DNA of 64,000 bases from Acinetobacter brisouii CIP 110357 (GTDB taxonomy: Bacteria; Pseudomonadota; Gammaproteobacteria; Pseudomonadales; Moraxellaceae): positions 701,536 to 765,535 of the forward strand of contig NZ_KI530762.1 in NCBI RefSeq assembly GCF_000488275.1, given 5' to 3'. The notes under the pieces were generated by a model, which was not told the DNA's origin, did no database searches, and saw only the letters and a list, made by a program, of their open reading frames with translations. A program made the translations under genes and the position numbers. Positions within the stretch are counted from its first letter, which is position 1, and every line of letters starts with the position of its first letter. This document shows positions 19,793-29,172 of this stretch, piece after piece.

Positions 19793-22195
19793 ATGCGTCT
19801 CTTCGCTTATATGACATCAACGCCATTTTTTCGTTTAACTACATTAACTCTTGCTTGTATGGCAGCCACTGCGGTTATGGCTGAACCTACAGATAACCCA
19901 GCAAATTCCACATTATCAAAGACCGAGAGTGATCTTCCGACAATTGTTGTGCGTGCATCTGCGCATAAAAAAGGTATGCATTCTGACTCGGAAGCAGTGA
20001 AAGGTTTTCCTGCAAGTGTGGCAACAGTCACGAAAAAGGACTCAGAAACCACAACCAATGTCATGAATACAGAAGACATGGTGAAATATTTACCTGATCT
20101 TCTAGTTAGAAAACGTTACATTGGTGATACTCAAGCACCGATAGCAACCCGTACAACAGGTGTTAATGCGAGTGCGCGTAGCCTGATTTTTGCAGATGGT
20201 GTATTGCTATCAACCTTAATTAATAACAATAACGGCAATGGCTCACCACAGTGGTTTATGGTGTCACCTGAAGAAATTAGCCGAATCAATGTCTTGTATG
20301 GTCCTTATTCTGCTGCTTATGCAGGCAACTCATACGGGGCAGTCATTGATATTGTTACACGAATGCCTGATCACTTTGAGGCAACGGCAACTATGCGCGG
20401 TGCGATTCAAGATTTCAAGTTATACAATAGCAAAGATCACTTCGGTTCTGGCGAGCTGAGTACCACACTGGGCGATCGTAATGGTAATTTTGCTTGGTGG
20501 CTAAGTGCCAATCATTTGGATAGTTCAAGTCAGCCGCTTACATTTGCAACCTTGAGTCAATCAAGCACACCTGCAACCACTCAACCCGTGATGAATGGGG
20601 CAATTGCAGGAGAAAATCGTACGGGGAGTCCAATTCAGATTTTAGGTGCAGGCAATATTACCCATACCATTCAGGATAATGTCAAATTAAAACTGGCTTA
20701 TGATTTTAGCCCGACCTTGAGTGCCAATTATGTTGTCGGTTTTTGGCGAAATGATGCAGATGCCCATTCAGAAAGTTATCTCAGCAGTGCTGCTGATCAG
20801 TCAGCTTATTATGGTGCAACGTCTGGCAAGGTTAATATCGGGGGATATGCCTATAATGCGAGTAGTATTGCAGGTTTATTTTCCAGAAATGAGGTTTCAC
20901 AGCAGCATTTAATGCAAAGTTTAACACTCAAAACCAATCATTCTGATGGACTCAATTGGGAAGTTGTTGCCAGTCATTTTGATTATTTAAAAGATTTAAC
21001 CCGCCTTTCTAATGGTCCTTATGCAATTTCACAATCGGGTGGATCAGGACAAATTACCGATGCAAGTGGTACAGGCTGGTCAACACTGGATTTAAAAAGC
21101 TCATATCACTTCCAAAATGAACGTTTATCAAACCATACTTTAAGTAGCGGTTTACATGGGGACTGGTATCGGCTAGATAGTCAGACCTATAGTGCTAGTG
21201 ACTGGCGAGGTGCAGAAGGTATATTAACCAGTGCTTCCCAAGGTAAAACCCAAACCACGGCTGCATGGCTACAAGATGTCTGGATGATTACACCGAAAGT
21301 TAAAGCAACAATTGGTGGTCGTTATGAAGACTGGCAGGCGACCAATGGATATAACCTGTCCACAGCAAACAGTAAACTTTTTTCGGTCAATCAACCTAAT
21401 GAAGGCAAAACAGGTTTTTCACCTAAAGCCTCTGTAGCATGGTCATTTGCACCGAACTGGACACTGACAGGCTCATCTGGCAAAGCACTACGTTTCCCAA
21501 CGGTTGGCGAGCTTTATCAAAATGTACAAACTGGTACAACCTATACGCAAGCCAACCCAAATTTAAAGCCTGAAAATGTACTTTCGCATGAGTTAGCTCT
21601 CGCTCGCGAAACAAATGACAGTTCAATGCGCTTATCTATTTTTCAGGAGCGCATCAAAGATGCTTTGATCTCGCAAACTGCGATGATTTCAGGTTATGCA
21701 ACACCTGTTTCATATACCCAGAATGTAAACAAAACTCGTCAACGGGGGATTGAATTTACTGCGGCAAAACAGAATGCGCTGATTGATCACTTAGACTTGT
21801 CTGGAAGTATCAGTTATGTCGATGCCACAATTTTGGAAAACAGTAACTATGTGCCAACGATTGCGGGTGCAACTTCGGTGGGTAAACATACCCCATATGT
21901 TCCGGCTTGGCGTGCGACATTGGTTGGAACCTATCACATTACCCCTGAATGGAATTTTACAACGGCTGGAAGATATATTGGTCGACAATATGCAACGGTA
22001 GACAATACCGATACCTTTGCTAAAACCTATCAGGGCTTTCAACCGTTCTTTGTCATGGATGTTCGCACCAGTTATCGCTTCAATCACAATTGGAGTGCAG
22101 CCGCAGGGATTGATAATTTAAATAACTCTCAATATTTTCTCTATCATCCATTTCCTGAGCGAACTTTCTATGCTGAAGTGAAATATACATATTAA
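19793..22195 (+). CDS. TonB-dependent outer-membrane receptor
   Basis: An 800-residue outer-membrane receptor with a signal peptide (cleavage near AVMA-EP, about residue 30), a plug domain (about residues 50-190, with DLPTIVVRAS as TonB-box region) and a 22-strand barrel ending in aromatic YAEVKYTY. The NPNLKPE block near residue 590 is common in barrels of this type. Coupling to the DUF2946 gene 128 bp upstream suggests copper uptake or binding of the OprC/NosA kind. Siderophore transport cannot be excluded. Confidence 0.88.
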   Translation: MRLFAYMTSTPFFRLTTLTLACMAATAVMAEPTDNPANSTLSKTESDLPTIVVRASAHKKGMHSDSEAVKGFPASVATVTKKDSETTTNVMNTEDMVKYLPDLLVRKRYIGDTQAPIATRTTGVNASARSLIFADGVLLSTLINNNNGNGSPQWFMVSPEEISRINVLYGPYSAAYAGNSYGAVIDIVTRMPDHFEATATMRGAIQDFKLYNSKDHFGSGELSTTLGDRNGNFAWWLSANHLDSSSQPLTFATLSQSSTPATTQPVMNGAIAGENRTGSPIQILGAGNITHTIQDNVKLKLAYDFSPTLSANYVVGFWRNDADAHSESYLSSAADQSAYYGATSGKVNIGGYAYNASSIAGLFSRNEVSQQHLMQSLTLKTNHSDGLNWEVVASHFDYLKDLTRLSNGPYAISQSGGSGQITDASGTGWSTLDLKSSYHFQNERLSNHTLSSGLHGDWYRLDSQTYSASDWRGAEGILTSASQGKTQTTAAWLQDVWMITPKVKATIGGRYEDWQATNGYNLSTANSKLFSVNQPNEGKTGFSPKASVAWSFAPNWTLTGSSGKALRFPTVGELYQNVQTGTTYTQANPNLKPENVLSHELALARETNDSSMRLSIFQERIKDALISQTAMISGYATPVSYTQNVNKTRQRGIEFTAAKQNALIDHLDLSGSISYVDATILENSNYVPTIAGATSVGKHTPYVPAWRATLVGTYHITPEWNFTTAGRYIGRQYATVDNTDTFAKTYQGFQPFFVMDVRTSYRFNHNWSAAAGIDNLNNSQYFLYHPFPERTFYAEVKYTY

Positions 22196-22262
22196 GCATT
22201 AAATTTTTTCAAAGCTGCTATACAAATAGCAAAACTGGGTGCATCACTGTCATTGATGCAAA

Positions 22263-22289
22263 ATGAGTAGAAGCTTGGCTTCTACTCAT
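22263..22289. terminator. Bidirectional terminator between the TonB receptor gene and chrA
   Basis: A perfect 12-bp inverted repeat (22263-22274 with 22278-22289) with a TTG loop lies between two convergent genes. Confidence 0.85.
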
Positions 22290-22297
22290 TGAAATAT

Positions 22298-23629
22298 TTA
22301 AAATAAGAGTTTGATAATTAAACCAATAAGTGCAGATACACCAATCACCCTTAAAACACTTTGGTTAAATTTAAATAAAGCAATTAAGGCAGACACTACA
22401 ATTATTGCGGAAATAGCGTCAAATGGTCCATTAAAGCCTTTAGACCATAGAACATGATAGCCAAAGAATAATGCCAAATTAAAGATTACACCGACTACGG
22501 CTGCGGTAATTGCAGTCAAAGGTGCTGTAAATTTAATCTGATTATGTGTTGATTCTATAATTGGAGCACCTGCCAAAATAAACAGGAATGAAAAAATGAA
22601 CGTGAACCATGTCACAATCACTGCACCTAAAGCACCTGCCAGAAACTGATGATCTGCTCCCAATAGATTCTGACTATAACCGCCAATAAAGCCAACAAAA
22701 GCCACCACGATGATTAATGGGCCAGGCGTACTTTCGCCTAGTGCCAAGCCATCAATCATTTGAGTTGGACTTAACCAGTGATAATAATTGACAGCGCCTT
22801 GGTAAACATAAGGCAATACAGCATAAGCTCCGCCAAAGGTCATTAGTGCCGCTTTGGTAAAGAACCACGCCATTTGTGTGTATGCATGATTCCACCCAAA
22901 AATATAGAACAAACTCAATAATGGTATAAACCACAATAACGCTGCAATAAAGACGACCTTTGCTAGGCGTGACCATTTAAATAAAGCATGCTCAGGTGTT
23001 GGAGTATCATCATCAATGATGGCTTTTCCATAAGACTGACCACTGGATTGATGAGTATTGCTTGAAAATAATGCAGGATATTTTTTACTGGTAAAATAAC
23101 CTGTTAAAGCAGCGAGTAAAACAATAAGTGGAAATGGGGCATTAAAAGCGAAAATAGCAATGAATGCGATCACAGCAATCAGCCAAAGAAATTTATTCTT
23201 AAGTGATCGGCTTCCAATTCGATATGTTGCATGAAAAACAATGGAGGTGACGGCAGGTTTAATCCCGTAGAAGATCCCCGCAATGATGGAGATGTTACCA
23301 AATTTGATATAAATCCATGATAGTGCAATTAAAACAAAGAGGGAGGGTAAAACAAACAGAATACCAGCAATAAGCCCTCCTTTGGTTTTATGCATAAGCC
23401 AACCAATATAGGTCGCTAATTGCTGAGCTTCGGGGCCAGGTAACAGCATGCAGTAATTCAAGGCGTGCATGAATCGTTTTTCAGAAATCCATTTTCTTCG
23501 TTCTACAAGCTCTTGATGCATAATGGCAATTTGACCCGCTGGCCCTCCAAAGCTGATAAAGCCCAGTTTGAGCCAAAATAAGAAAGCTTGCCAAAAACTG
23601 ATACTTTTAACTTCATTATGACGATCCAT
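22298..23629 (-). CDS. chrA: Chromate efflux transporter ChrA
   Basis: A 443-residue CHR-family transporter with two homologous halves. Each half carries a FGG motif (FISFGGPAGQ near the start, LMTFGGAYAVLPY in the second half) and a PGP motif (LLPGPEAQQ, STPGPL). It exports chromate from the cytoplasm. The ATG at 23629 is preferred over one 12 codons upstream because it has a GGAGA ribosome site and matches the family N-terminus. It overlaps the end of chrB by 14 bp, a translational-coupling arrangement. Confidence 0.92.
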   Translation of the reverse strand: MDRHNEVKSISFWQAFLFWLKLGFISFGGPAGQIAIMHQELVERRKWISEKRFMHALNYCMLLPGPEAQQLATYIGWLMHKTKGGLIAGILFVLPSLFVLIALSWIYIKFGNISIIAGIFYGIKPAVTSIVFHATYRIGSRSLKNKFLWLIAVIAFIAIFAFNAPFPLIVLLAALTGYFTSKKYPALFSSNTHQSSGQSYGKAIIDDDTPTPEHALFKWSRLAKVVFIAALLWFIPLLSLFYIFGWNHAYTQMAWFFTKAALMTFGGAYAVLPYVYQGAVNYYHWLSPTQMIDGLALGESTPGPLIIVVAFVGFIGGYSQNLLGADHQFLAGALGAVIVTWFTFIFSFLFILAGAPIIESTHNQIKFTAPLTAITAAVVGVIFNLALFFGYHVLWSKGFNGPFDAISAIIVVSALIALFKFNQSVLRVIGVSALIGLIIKLLF

Positions 23630-24551
23630 GTTCTTCTCCAAGTAGGTCAGCATATAAACCATCAAAAATAAGATTTGAGAGTTTTAAAAGCTGATCATCA
23701 TTAAGAATTGTTGTTTTTAGCCCATGTATGACTTTTTCTAATCCAATCGCTTCAGGTACTTCATGGCCTCCTACATCGAGATAATGAACAATTTGAGCAA
23801 TTTTGTTTAAGGCTGGATTACCGAGTTGAAAACTTTGAATCAAGACTTCAAAAGTCACAAGGGTGTCGATATGCGTGAAAGTTGCACCATCAAAGTCATA
23901 ACCCGTCGCATCTTTAGGGCAATCTGAGGGAGAGTCTAGCCATATAAACTGTGCAGACGGATCAATGAATTTTTGTATGAGCCATGCTGATGCCAGTCGA
24001 TCAATCCATGGGCGCTTTCTCGTTGCCCAAACCATATTCTGGAAAGACTTGGTGTCGTACTGTTTGACACTTTGAGAGATGAATTGAGGTTCATCAATTT
24101 CACCCAAACGAGCAATTATATGTTCAAGTACTGCAAGTTCTTTCGTGACTTTCTCTTTTATAGAGGTAGGAAAATAGTCTATTTGAATTAGATTGTTTAG
24201 ATTCTTACGTATCTTTCTGATCTGTTTCAAATGTTCATTTTTTTTAGCAATATCTAATTGTTTTTCAAGATCATTGAGCTGTTTTGATAGCTCAATATAC
24301 TCTGCGCTTTTATCAAATATTGCATGTAAATTCAGATTTTCTGGACATTCTGTATGGAAAATATGAGCTATTCCATTTTCATTGGTGTGCTCGTGGATGA
24401 TTTGATTAAATTTATCAGCATACTCGGATGGCAATAAATAAACGCCATCCCGTAGTGTGGCTGCACCATTATTTTTGATTGCTCGCCATACACGCATACG
24501 TATTGATGACTTTTCTGTGGAGAGGCTAGAAATAAGAATGGATATTTTCAT
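23616..24551 (-). CDS. chrB: Chromate-resistance regulator/protein ChrB
   Basis: A 311-residue ChrB protein: an N-terminal domain for chromate-responsive regulation (MRVWRAIKNNGAATLRDGVYLLP near residues 20-45), a charged coiled-coil stretch near 90-130, and the C-terminal ChrB domain starting at about WATRKRPWIDRLASAWLIQKFIDP. The start at 24551 (MKISIL) is taken; an ATG four codons upstream is also possible. First gene of chrBA, preceded by a perfect palindrome that may be its operator. Confidence 0.88.
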   Translation of the reverse strand: MKISILISSLSTEKSSIRMRVWRAIKNNGAATLRDGVYLLPSEYADKFNQIIHEHTNENGIAHIFHTECPENLNLHAIFDKSAEYIELSKQLNDLEKQLDIAKKNEHLKQIRKIRKNLNNLIQIDYFPTSIKEKVTKELAVLEHIIARLGEIDEPQFISQSVKQYDTKSFQNMVWATRKRPWIDRLASAWLIQKFIDPSAQFIWLDSPSDCPKDATGYDFDGATFTHIDTLVTFEVLIQSFQLGNPALNKIAQIVHYLDVGGHEVPEAIGLEKVIHGLKTTILNDDQLLKLSNLIFDGLYADLLGEEHGSS

Positions 24552-24570
24552 GTTATAAGCCATACAATTT

Positions 24571-24588
24571 ATGTTATGTTTATAACAT
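24571..24588 (-). promoter_or_regulatory. Palindrome in front of chrBA, candidate operator
   Basis: ATGTTAT-GTTT-ATAACAT is a perfect 7-bp inverted repeat 19 bp before the chrB start. A further GTTATAA half-site lies next to the start at about 24551-24558. ChrB homologues are reported as chromate-sensing regulators, so autoregulation through this site is plausible but not shown. Confidence 0.5.
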
Positions 24589-24599
24589 ATTTTTTAAGT

Positions 24600-25408
24600 G
24601 GTGTTGATCAATTACGCTAAATGGCTATTCTGAATTTATGATAAGGTTTGCTTGTTTTTTGGATGAGCTTGAAGCGTATATAGATTGAGCAAGACTTAGC
24701 ACAATTTATTAAATTTATTTTGCGGATGTATTCGTAAGTGTCCGATGAAGATATCTTCCCAAACCATGCGATAGGTCTTAATTTGATTCTTACTTAAAAC
24801 AAGTGGGGACTTAATCCACGAGTCTATATATTCTGTAGCGCTTAGTGTTGCTAAAAAATCTAGAAAATACAACAAAGAATTCAAACTCAGTATTTTCGTC
24901 CTGCAAGAATCTTCTTATATCTTCGTCGCCTAGGTAGCCCAGCAGTATGATATTAATTCGACCTCATCAATCGCTGGATCAGAATTTTTAATCACCAAAG
25001 ACCTGAAGCTGCAACAGATCATGCTCAATCCGCATTTATTGCCTTGCCTTATCTTGTAATATTCAATTTACTGCGATAGAGATAGAGCATGATTATTTTT
25101 AATATCATTGAAGTTCCATCTGGGAATTCTATTTCGGAGCGCTAAAAATTCCATTGATCTGTGGTTGTTCCATAATGTATTGTATCTTTTTGAATAAATT
25201 TTAACCTAAAGCGAATTGCTTAAGCGGCTATAAGGTATCCCTATAACGTAGCAGACAACGCTATGAAAGTTGTAAGGCTGTAACTGATTGAATGTAATGT
25301 AAGGTTTTTCACAAACTGCGCGATATTAAAGACGTTATTGGTCTGGTAACGCAAGGACTGCTCAGGTCAAAACTAACTTTCTGCGATAAGGCATAAGGAC
25401 AAAAAACA
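24600..25408. other. Decayed, geneless stretch before the ABC exporter
   Basis: About 810 bp with no credible gene. A minus-strand TTG-start frame (24696-24884, 62 codons) has no ribosome site or recognised family. Two short plus-strand frames around 24960-25070 read INRWIRIFNHQRP and IRPHQSLDQNF, faintly like the C-terminal end of IS3-type transposases but broken by stops. The stretch is best read as remnants at the edge of inserted DNA. Confidence 0.45.
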
Positions 25409-26116
25409 ATGAAGCCGAGTCAGGATGTTGCTGTTAAGTGTTCTGGTGTCACGAAGGACTATGGTATCGGTGGTGCAAAAGTGACTGCATTGCGCGGTAT
25501 CAATCTTGATGTCTACCAAGGAGAATTACTTATTTTGGCCGGCCCTTCAGGCTGTGGCAAAACAACCTTGATTTCAATTATCGGCGGTATTTTGAAACGC
25601 GATGCAGGAAAATGCACAGTACTTGGCAAAGACTTGGATGATATGAGTATAGCCGAGCGAGCGCATTTTCGCGGGACTTCTATCGGTTTCGTTTTCCAGA
25701 CCTTTAACTTGCTCCCTTCTTTAACCGTTGCTGAAAACGTTGCCATGCCGCTCTTAATAAACGGTAAAGAGCGCAAGTTAGCCATTCAACGCGCTCGGGT
25801 TATTCTCGATCAGGTTGGGCTTTCAGAACGCGAAGGTGCACTTCCTAGTCAACTCAGTGGTGGGCAACAGCAACGCGTGGCAATCGCGCGTGCGCTGGTA
25901 CACAATCCTAAAATCATTATTTGCGACGAACCGACGAGCAATCTGGACCACGCTACTGGACATGCCATGATGGAGATCTTGCGAAATGTAGCACAAGCTC
26001 CAGACCGTGCACTGCTAGTTGTTACACACGACACTCGCATTTATGAGTTTGCCGACCGCATCGCGCATATGGATGATGGAAAGATTGTTGAAGTCGAGGA
26101 GGCGCAAGTGCAATGA
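25409..26116 (+). CDS. ABC exporter ATP-binding protein (MacB/DevA/LolD type)
   Basis: A 235-residue ATPase with Walker [10 protein letters not shown] near residues 46-54, Q-loop [13 protein letters not shown], signature LSGGQQQR near 149-156 and Walker [14 protein letters not shown]. This is the MacB/LolD/DevA subfamily that powers tripartite or lipid-extracting exporters rather than classic permeases. Its TGA overlaps the next gene's ATG (ATGA), so the two are translationally coupled. It is more GC-rich than the neighbouring core genes. Confidence 0.92.
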   Translation: MKPSQDVAVKCSGVTKDYGIGGAKVTALRGINLDVYQGELLILAGPSGCGKTTLISIIGGILKRDAGKCTVLGKDLDDMSIAERAHFRGTSIGFVFQTFNLLPSLTVAENVAMPLLINGKERKLAIQRARVILDQVGLSEREGALPSQLSGGQQQRVAIARALVHNPKIIICDEPTSNLDHATGHAMMEILRNVAQAPDRALLVVTHDTRIYEFADRIAHMDDGKIVEVEEAQVQ

Positions 26117-27066
26117 TGCGTAAATATCTGCTCCCGATACTTTCACTGCTTGGTCTGCTACTTGCCATCACGATGGTACTGATCGGTAACAGGCAATCAT
26201 CCACATCCCGACCAGCAGTGCAGTCACCAAAATCACCTTTCGCGGCTTACGTTGCTGGAGCAGGTATTGTTGAGGCGAGCACTGGAAACATTGTTGTCGG
26301 CACGCCTGTATCTGGTGTTGTGGTTGAGCTCTATGTACACGAAGGCAGCCAAGTGGAGGTTGGTGACAAGCTGTTCAAGATCGATGATCGTGAACAGCAG
26401 GCACAACTTATCCCCGCAGTGGCGAAAATCTCAGAAATTACTGCACGTTTGGCACAAGCCAAGAGCCAATTCGAACTCGCTAACAGTTTATCGGATAAAC
26501 GCGCAATCAGTGTTGAGGAACTAAACAATCGGCGCTTTGCAGTCAAACTTGCCGAAGCAGAGCTAGTATCAGCCCAAGCACAGGTCAAGCAAATTCAGAT
26601 GGATATTGAACGCTATACCGTACGGTCATTAGTCCGTGGCCGAATTTTACAAAACAAGATACGCATCGGCGCATTCATACAAGGTGGTGCTCCGAGTGAT
26701 TCTTCAATGTTGCTCGGGAATGATGATCGGCTATTCGTACGTGCAGACATCGATGAAAATGATGCATGGCGGATTCAGCCAGGCGCACGTGCTGTGGCAT
26801 TTGTGCGTGGCAATCCAACTCTACACACCACGCTGAAATTTGAACGAGTTGATCCCTATGTGTTGCCAAAAACTTCTCTGACGGGTGATAACACCGAGCG
26901 GGTCGATACCCGTGCCTTGCAGGTTATTTATAGTTTTGATCACACCACTTTGCCGATCTACGTTGGGCAGCAAGTCGATGTATTCATTGAGACGAAAGCT
27001 AACAAATCTTCGAATGGCACACATCCTCAATCTACGCCAACTGCATCTTCCATGAAGATATCGTGA
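26113..27066 (+). CDS. HlyD/DevB-type periplasmic adaptor protein
   Basis: A 317-residue membrane-fusion protein. It has an N-terminal membrane anchor (about residues 6-24), a lipoyl-like half-motif (VSGVVVELYVHEGSQVEVGD), a helical hairpin region of about 90 residues and a second lipoyl/beta-barrel part (RGRILQNKIRIGAFIQGG). It would join the inner-membrane permease to an outer-membrane TolC-type channel. No TolC gene is nearby, so a channel encoded elsewhere is implied. Middle gene of the three-gene exporter. Confidence 0.88.
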   Translation: MMRKYLLPILSLLGLLLAITMVLIGNRQSSTSRPAVQSPKSPFAAYVAGAGIVEASTGNIVVGTPVSGVVVELYVHEGSQVEVGDKLFKIDDREQQAQLIPAVAKISEITARLAQAKSQFELANSLSDKRAISVEELNNRRFAVKLAEAELVSAQAQVKQIQMDIERYTVRSLVRGRILQNKIRIGAFIQGGAPSDSSMLLGNDDRLFVRADIDENDAWRIQPGARAVAFVRGNPTLHTTLKFERVDPYVLPKTSLTGDNTERVDTRALQVIYSFDHTTLPIYVGQQVDVFIETKANKSSNGTHPQSTPTASSMKIS

Positions 27067-27103
27067 TTATCCTGTCAGCCTGCATGCATGAAGGAGCAGC
27101 AAA

Positions 27104-28297
27104 ATGTTACGTATAGCCTTAAAAATGCTGCTGGGTGATCGTGCCAAATATGTGGGTTTAATCTTTGGTATTACCTTTACATCATTCTTGGTGACATTTG
27201 CTGCATCGTACTTCGCAGGAATTATGACGCGCGGTTACGCACCGATTGCTGAAAATAGTACGGTCGATGTATGGGTGATGGATCCAGCCGTCACTTCTGT
27301 TGAGCAAACGACGAACATGTCCCTACAAGCATTGGCAAGAGTCCGTAGTGTTGCAGGGGTGCAGTCAGCAGTACCGCTCATGTTTGCCACAGCAGATGTC
27401 CGTTTTCCAGACGGGCGTTACCAGCCCTTTCAGGTTATTGGTGTTGATGATGCAACCTTGATCGGCATGCCATCCATCCAGAATGATGTGATGCCTAGCT
27501 TGCTGAGAGTACCTGATGCTGTGGTGGTTGATGCAGGGGGAACTAGCGGTAAGCTGGAAACCTCATTTCAAATTTCAGATCAATCGCCACATGGCAAATT
27601 GGATTTTGATGCGCCAACCCGTGAATTGGCAAAAGGTGATGAATTACTCATCAATGATCACAGCGTGCGGATTCTCGGTCAATCGCAAGGGCTTCCTCGA
27701 TTCCCACCGCGTCCGTTGCTATATATGACTTTTTCGAACGCGACTCGAATTCTGCCACCAGAGCGACGTAGACTCACATTTGTGCTTGCAACCGCCGCAT
27801 CTGGTGTGGCACCTGAAGACTTGGCGATTCGCATTGAGTTAGCAACGGGCCTTCGCGCGCGTACATCTGCAGATTTTAAATCCGATACCGTCCATTGGTT
27901 TCTGGTTAACTCTGAAGATGTGGGTGACATTGCAGCAATGCTTACGCTGGCGATGTCAGTCGGCTTTGGTGTAACAGGAGTAATGCTCTACATGTTCACG
28001 AACGAAAACCTACGTAATTATGCTGTACTCAGTGCGATGGGTGCTACACCGAGGCTTCTTTTGACGATGGTATTTGCTCAGGCTGGTCTGTGTGGACTCT
28101 TAGGAACTGGTCTCGGGCTGGGACTTTGCGCCATTATCGGGCAGTTGGCAATCATGGCTGGATATCCGTTTCGAATGATGTGGTTTACGCCTTTACTGGG
28201 TGCCTTGACTGTTGTGTTAGTTAGCTTAGTTGCCGCTGCGTTAAGTGTACGCCCTGTACTGAAACTGGAACCAAGCCTAGTATTCGCTGGGCGTTGA
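27104..28297 (+). CDS. FtsX/DevC-type ABC permease
   Basis: A 397-residue permease of the FtsX/MacB fold: one N-terminal membrane helix (about residues 15-37), a large periplasmic domain (about 40-265) and three C-terminal helices (about 275-300, 320-350, 360-385). It forms the transmembrane part of the exporter with the ATPase and adaptor upstream. The cyanobacterial DevBCA system exports glycolipids, but the cargo here is unknown. An AAGGAGCAGC ribosome site precedes the ATG. Confidence 0.88.
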   Translation: MLRIALKMLLGDRAKYVGLIFGITFTSFLVTFAASYFAGIMTRGYAPIAENSTVDVWVMDPAVTSVEQTTNMSLQALARVRSVAGVQSAVPLMFATADVRFPDGRYQPFQVIGVDDATLIGMPSIQNDVMPSLLRVPDAVVVDAGGTSGKLETSFQISDQSPHGKLDFDAPTRELAKGDELLINDHSVRILGQSQGLPRFPPRPLLYMTFSNATRILPPERRRLTFVLATAASGVAPEDLAIRIELATGLRARTSADFKSDTVHWFLVNSEDVGDIAAMLTLAMSVGFGVTGVMLYMFTNENLRNYAVLSAMGATPRLLLTMVFAQAGLCGLLGTGLGLGLCAIIGQLAIMAGYPFRMMWFTPLLGALTVVLVSLVAAALSVRPVLKLEPSLVFAGR

Positions 28298-28611
28298 GTG
28301 GTGGTCGTCTAGATATCATAGGTAACCATAGATATTCACGTGCTTTCTCGTGTACTTGAGCAACACAGCATCTCCCATGTTGTCTTGTGGCCGTATGGCA
28401 TATCTCTGAGTAATTTCGTCTCAACGATATAACTTTTACTTTTAGCCACACGTAAAGCAAAGCTCTGTAGCTCTGAATCTTTGTGGAAAATTTATTTGTC
28501 TGGAGAAAAGGGAAGAGCTTACATGGTGGCTACATTATGCAGTATGTCGATGTTTTGGAAATTTCTATGAATTTTAATATTTAATTAATTATTGTTTTTA
28601 TTGATAAAATA
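28298..28611. other. Gap between the exporter operon and 6S RNA
   Basis: About 310 bp without a credible gene. The fau/ygfA gene often found downstream of 6S RNA in gammaproteobacteria is absent here. Confidence 0.5.
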
Positions 28612-28794
28612 GTACTCCGAAGATGCCGCTGCATGTCGTCACCCTTGAACCCTAAAGTTCAAGGTGGACACGACGCATACTTGCTGGGTTTCCTGCTCTG
28701 AGGCAGGCATACACTCTAAATATGCAGAACGTAATCCTAAAAAAAAGATATCGGCTCAGGGGAATTCGACGCGCTGGCAAACATCTCAGAGACT
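28612..28794 (-). ncRNA. ssrS: 6S RNA
   Basis: A 6S RNA of about 183 nt that binds sigma70-RNA polymerase in stationary phase. Read on the minus strand, the 5' part contains CTCTGAGATGTTTGCCAGCG and CCCCTGAGCCGATAT. The 3' part contains CACCTTGAAC, GGGTTCAAGG and GCAGCGGCATCTTCGGAG. These match conserved blocks of E. coli 6S RNA in the right order and the ends pair into the closing stem. A TATACT -10 box (28801-28806) and TTTGCA -35 box (28824-28829) with 17-bp spacing fit the start. It lies downstream of zapA, the usual neighbourhood. Confidence 0.95.
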
Positions 28795-28884
28795 ATAAAC
28801 AGTATAACCAATAACAAGAAGGATGCAAATTCCTGATACCAGTTCATTGTTAAGTTGTTTTTCAAGTGTTGAGGATTTGTGCGG

Positions 28885-29172
28885 TTATTCCACCATTTCT
28901 TCAACTTCAGTTAATAACGAGCTAAGAATTCGTTCGCAATGACTATATTCTTGTAGAGATTTATTCAATGCAAGAACTTCCTGCATGAGCTCTAAAGCAA
29001 CCATAATCACTAGTTTATTGTGTTCAACACGAGGAGCATTACGGCGAAATTCCTGAAATTTCTCGTTCAGTAATTCGGCTGCTTTTTGTAGGTCGGCTTT
29101 CGTTTCGGATGTTGTAGCGAGACGGAAAACCTGTTCGATAATACGTAATTCGACAGTGACAGCTTCACTCAT
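28885..29172 (-). CDS. zapA: Cell division protein ZapA
   Basis: A 95-residue ZapA that cross-links FtsZ filaments at midcell. An N-terminal beta-strand segment (VTVELRIIEQVFRLATT) is followed by a long C-terminal coiled coil. The length is typical (about 100). It overlaps the preceding coiled-coil gene by one base (stop and start share 29172), so the two are cotranscribed. Confidence 0.9.
   Translation of the reverse strand: MSEAVTVELRIIEQVFRLATTSETKADLQKAAELLNEKFQEFRRNAPRVEHNKLVIMVALELMQEVLALNKSLQEYSHCERILSSLLTEVEEMVE

Noticed and set aside
24696..24884. A 62-codon minus-strand frame in the gap before the ABC exporter
   Set aside because: It starts with TTG, has no ribosome site and resembles no family I know; the surrounding DNA looks decayed.
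24950..25075. Possible IS3-type transposase remnant
   Set aside because: Only short RPHQ-like segments in two overlapping frames, broken by stops; no terminal inverted repeats seen, so not called as a mobile element.
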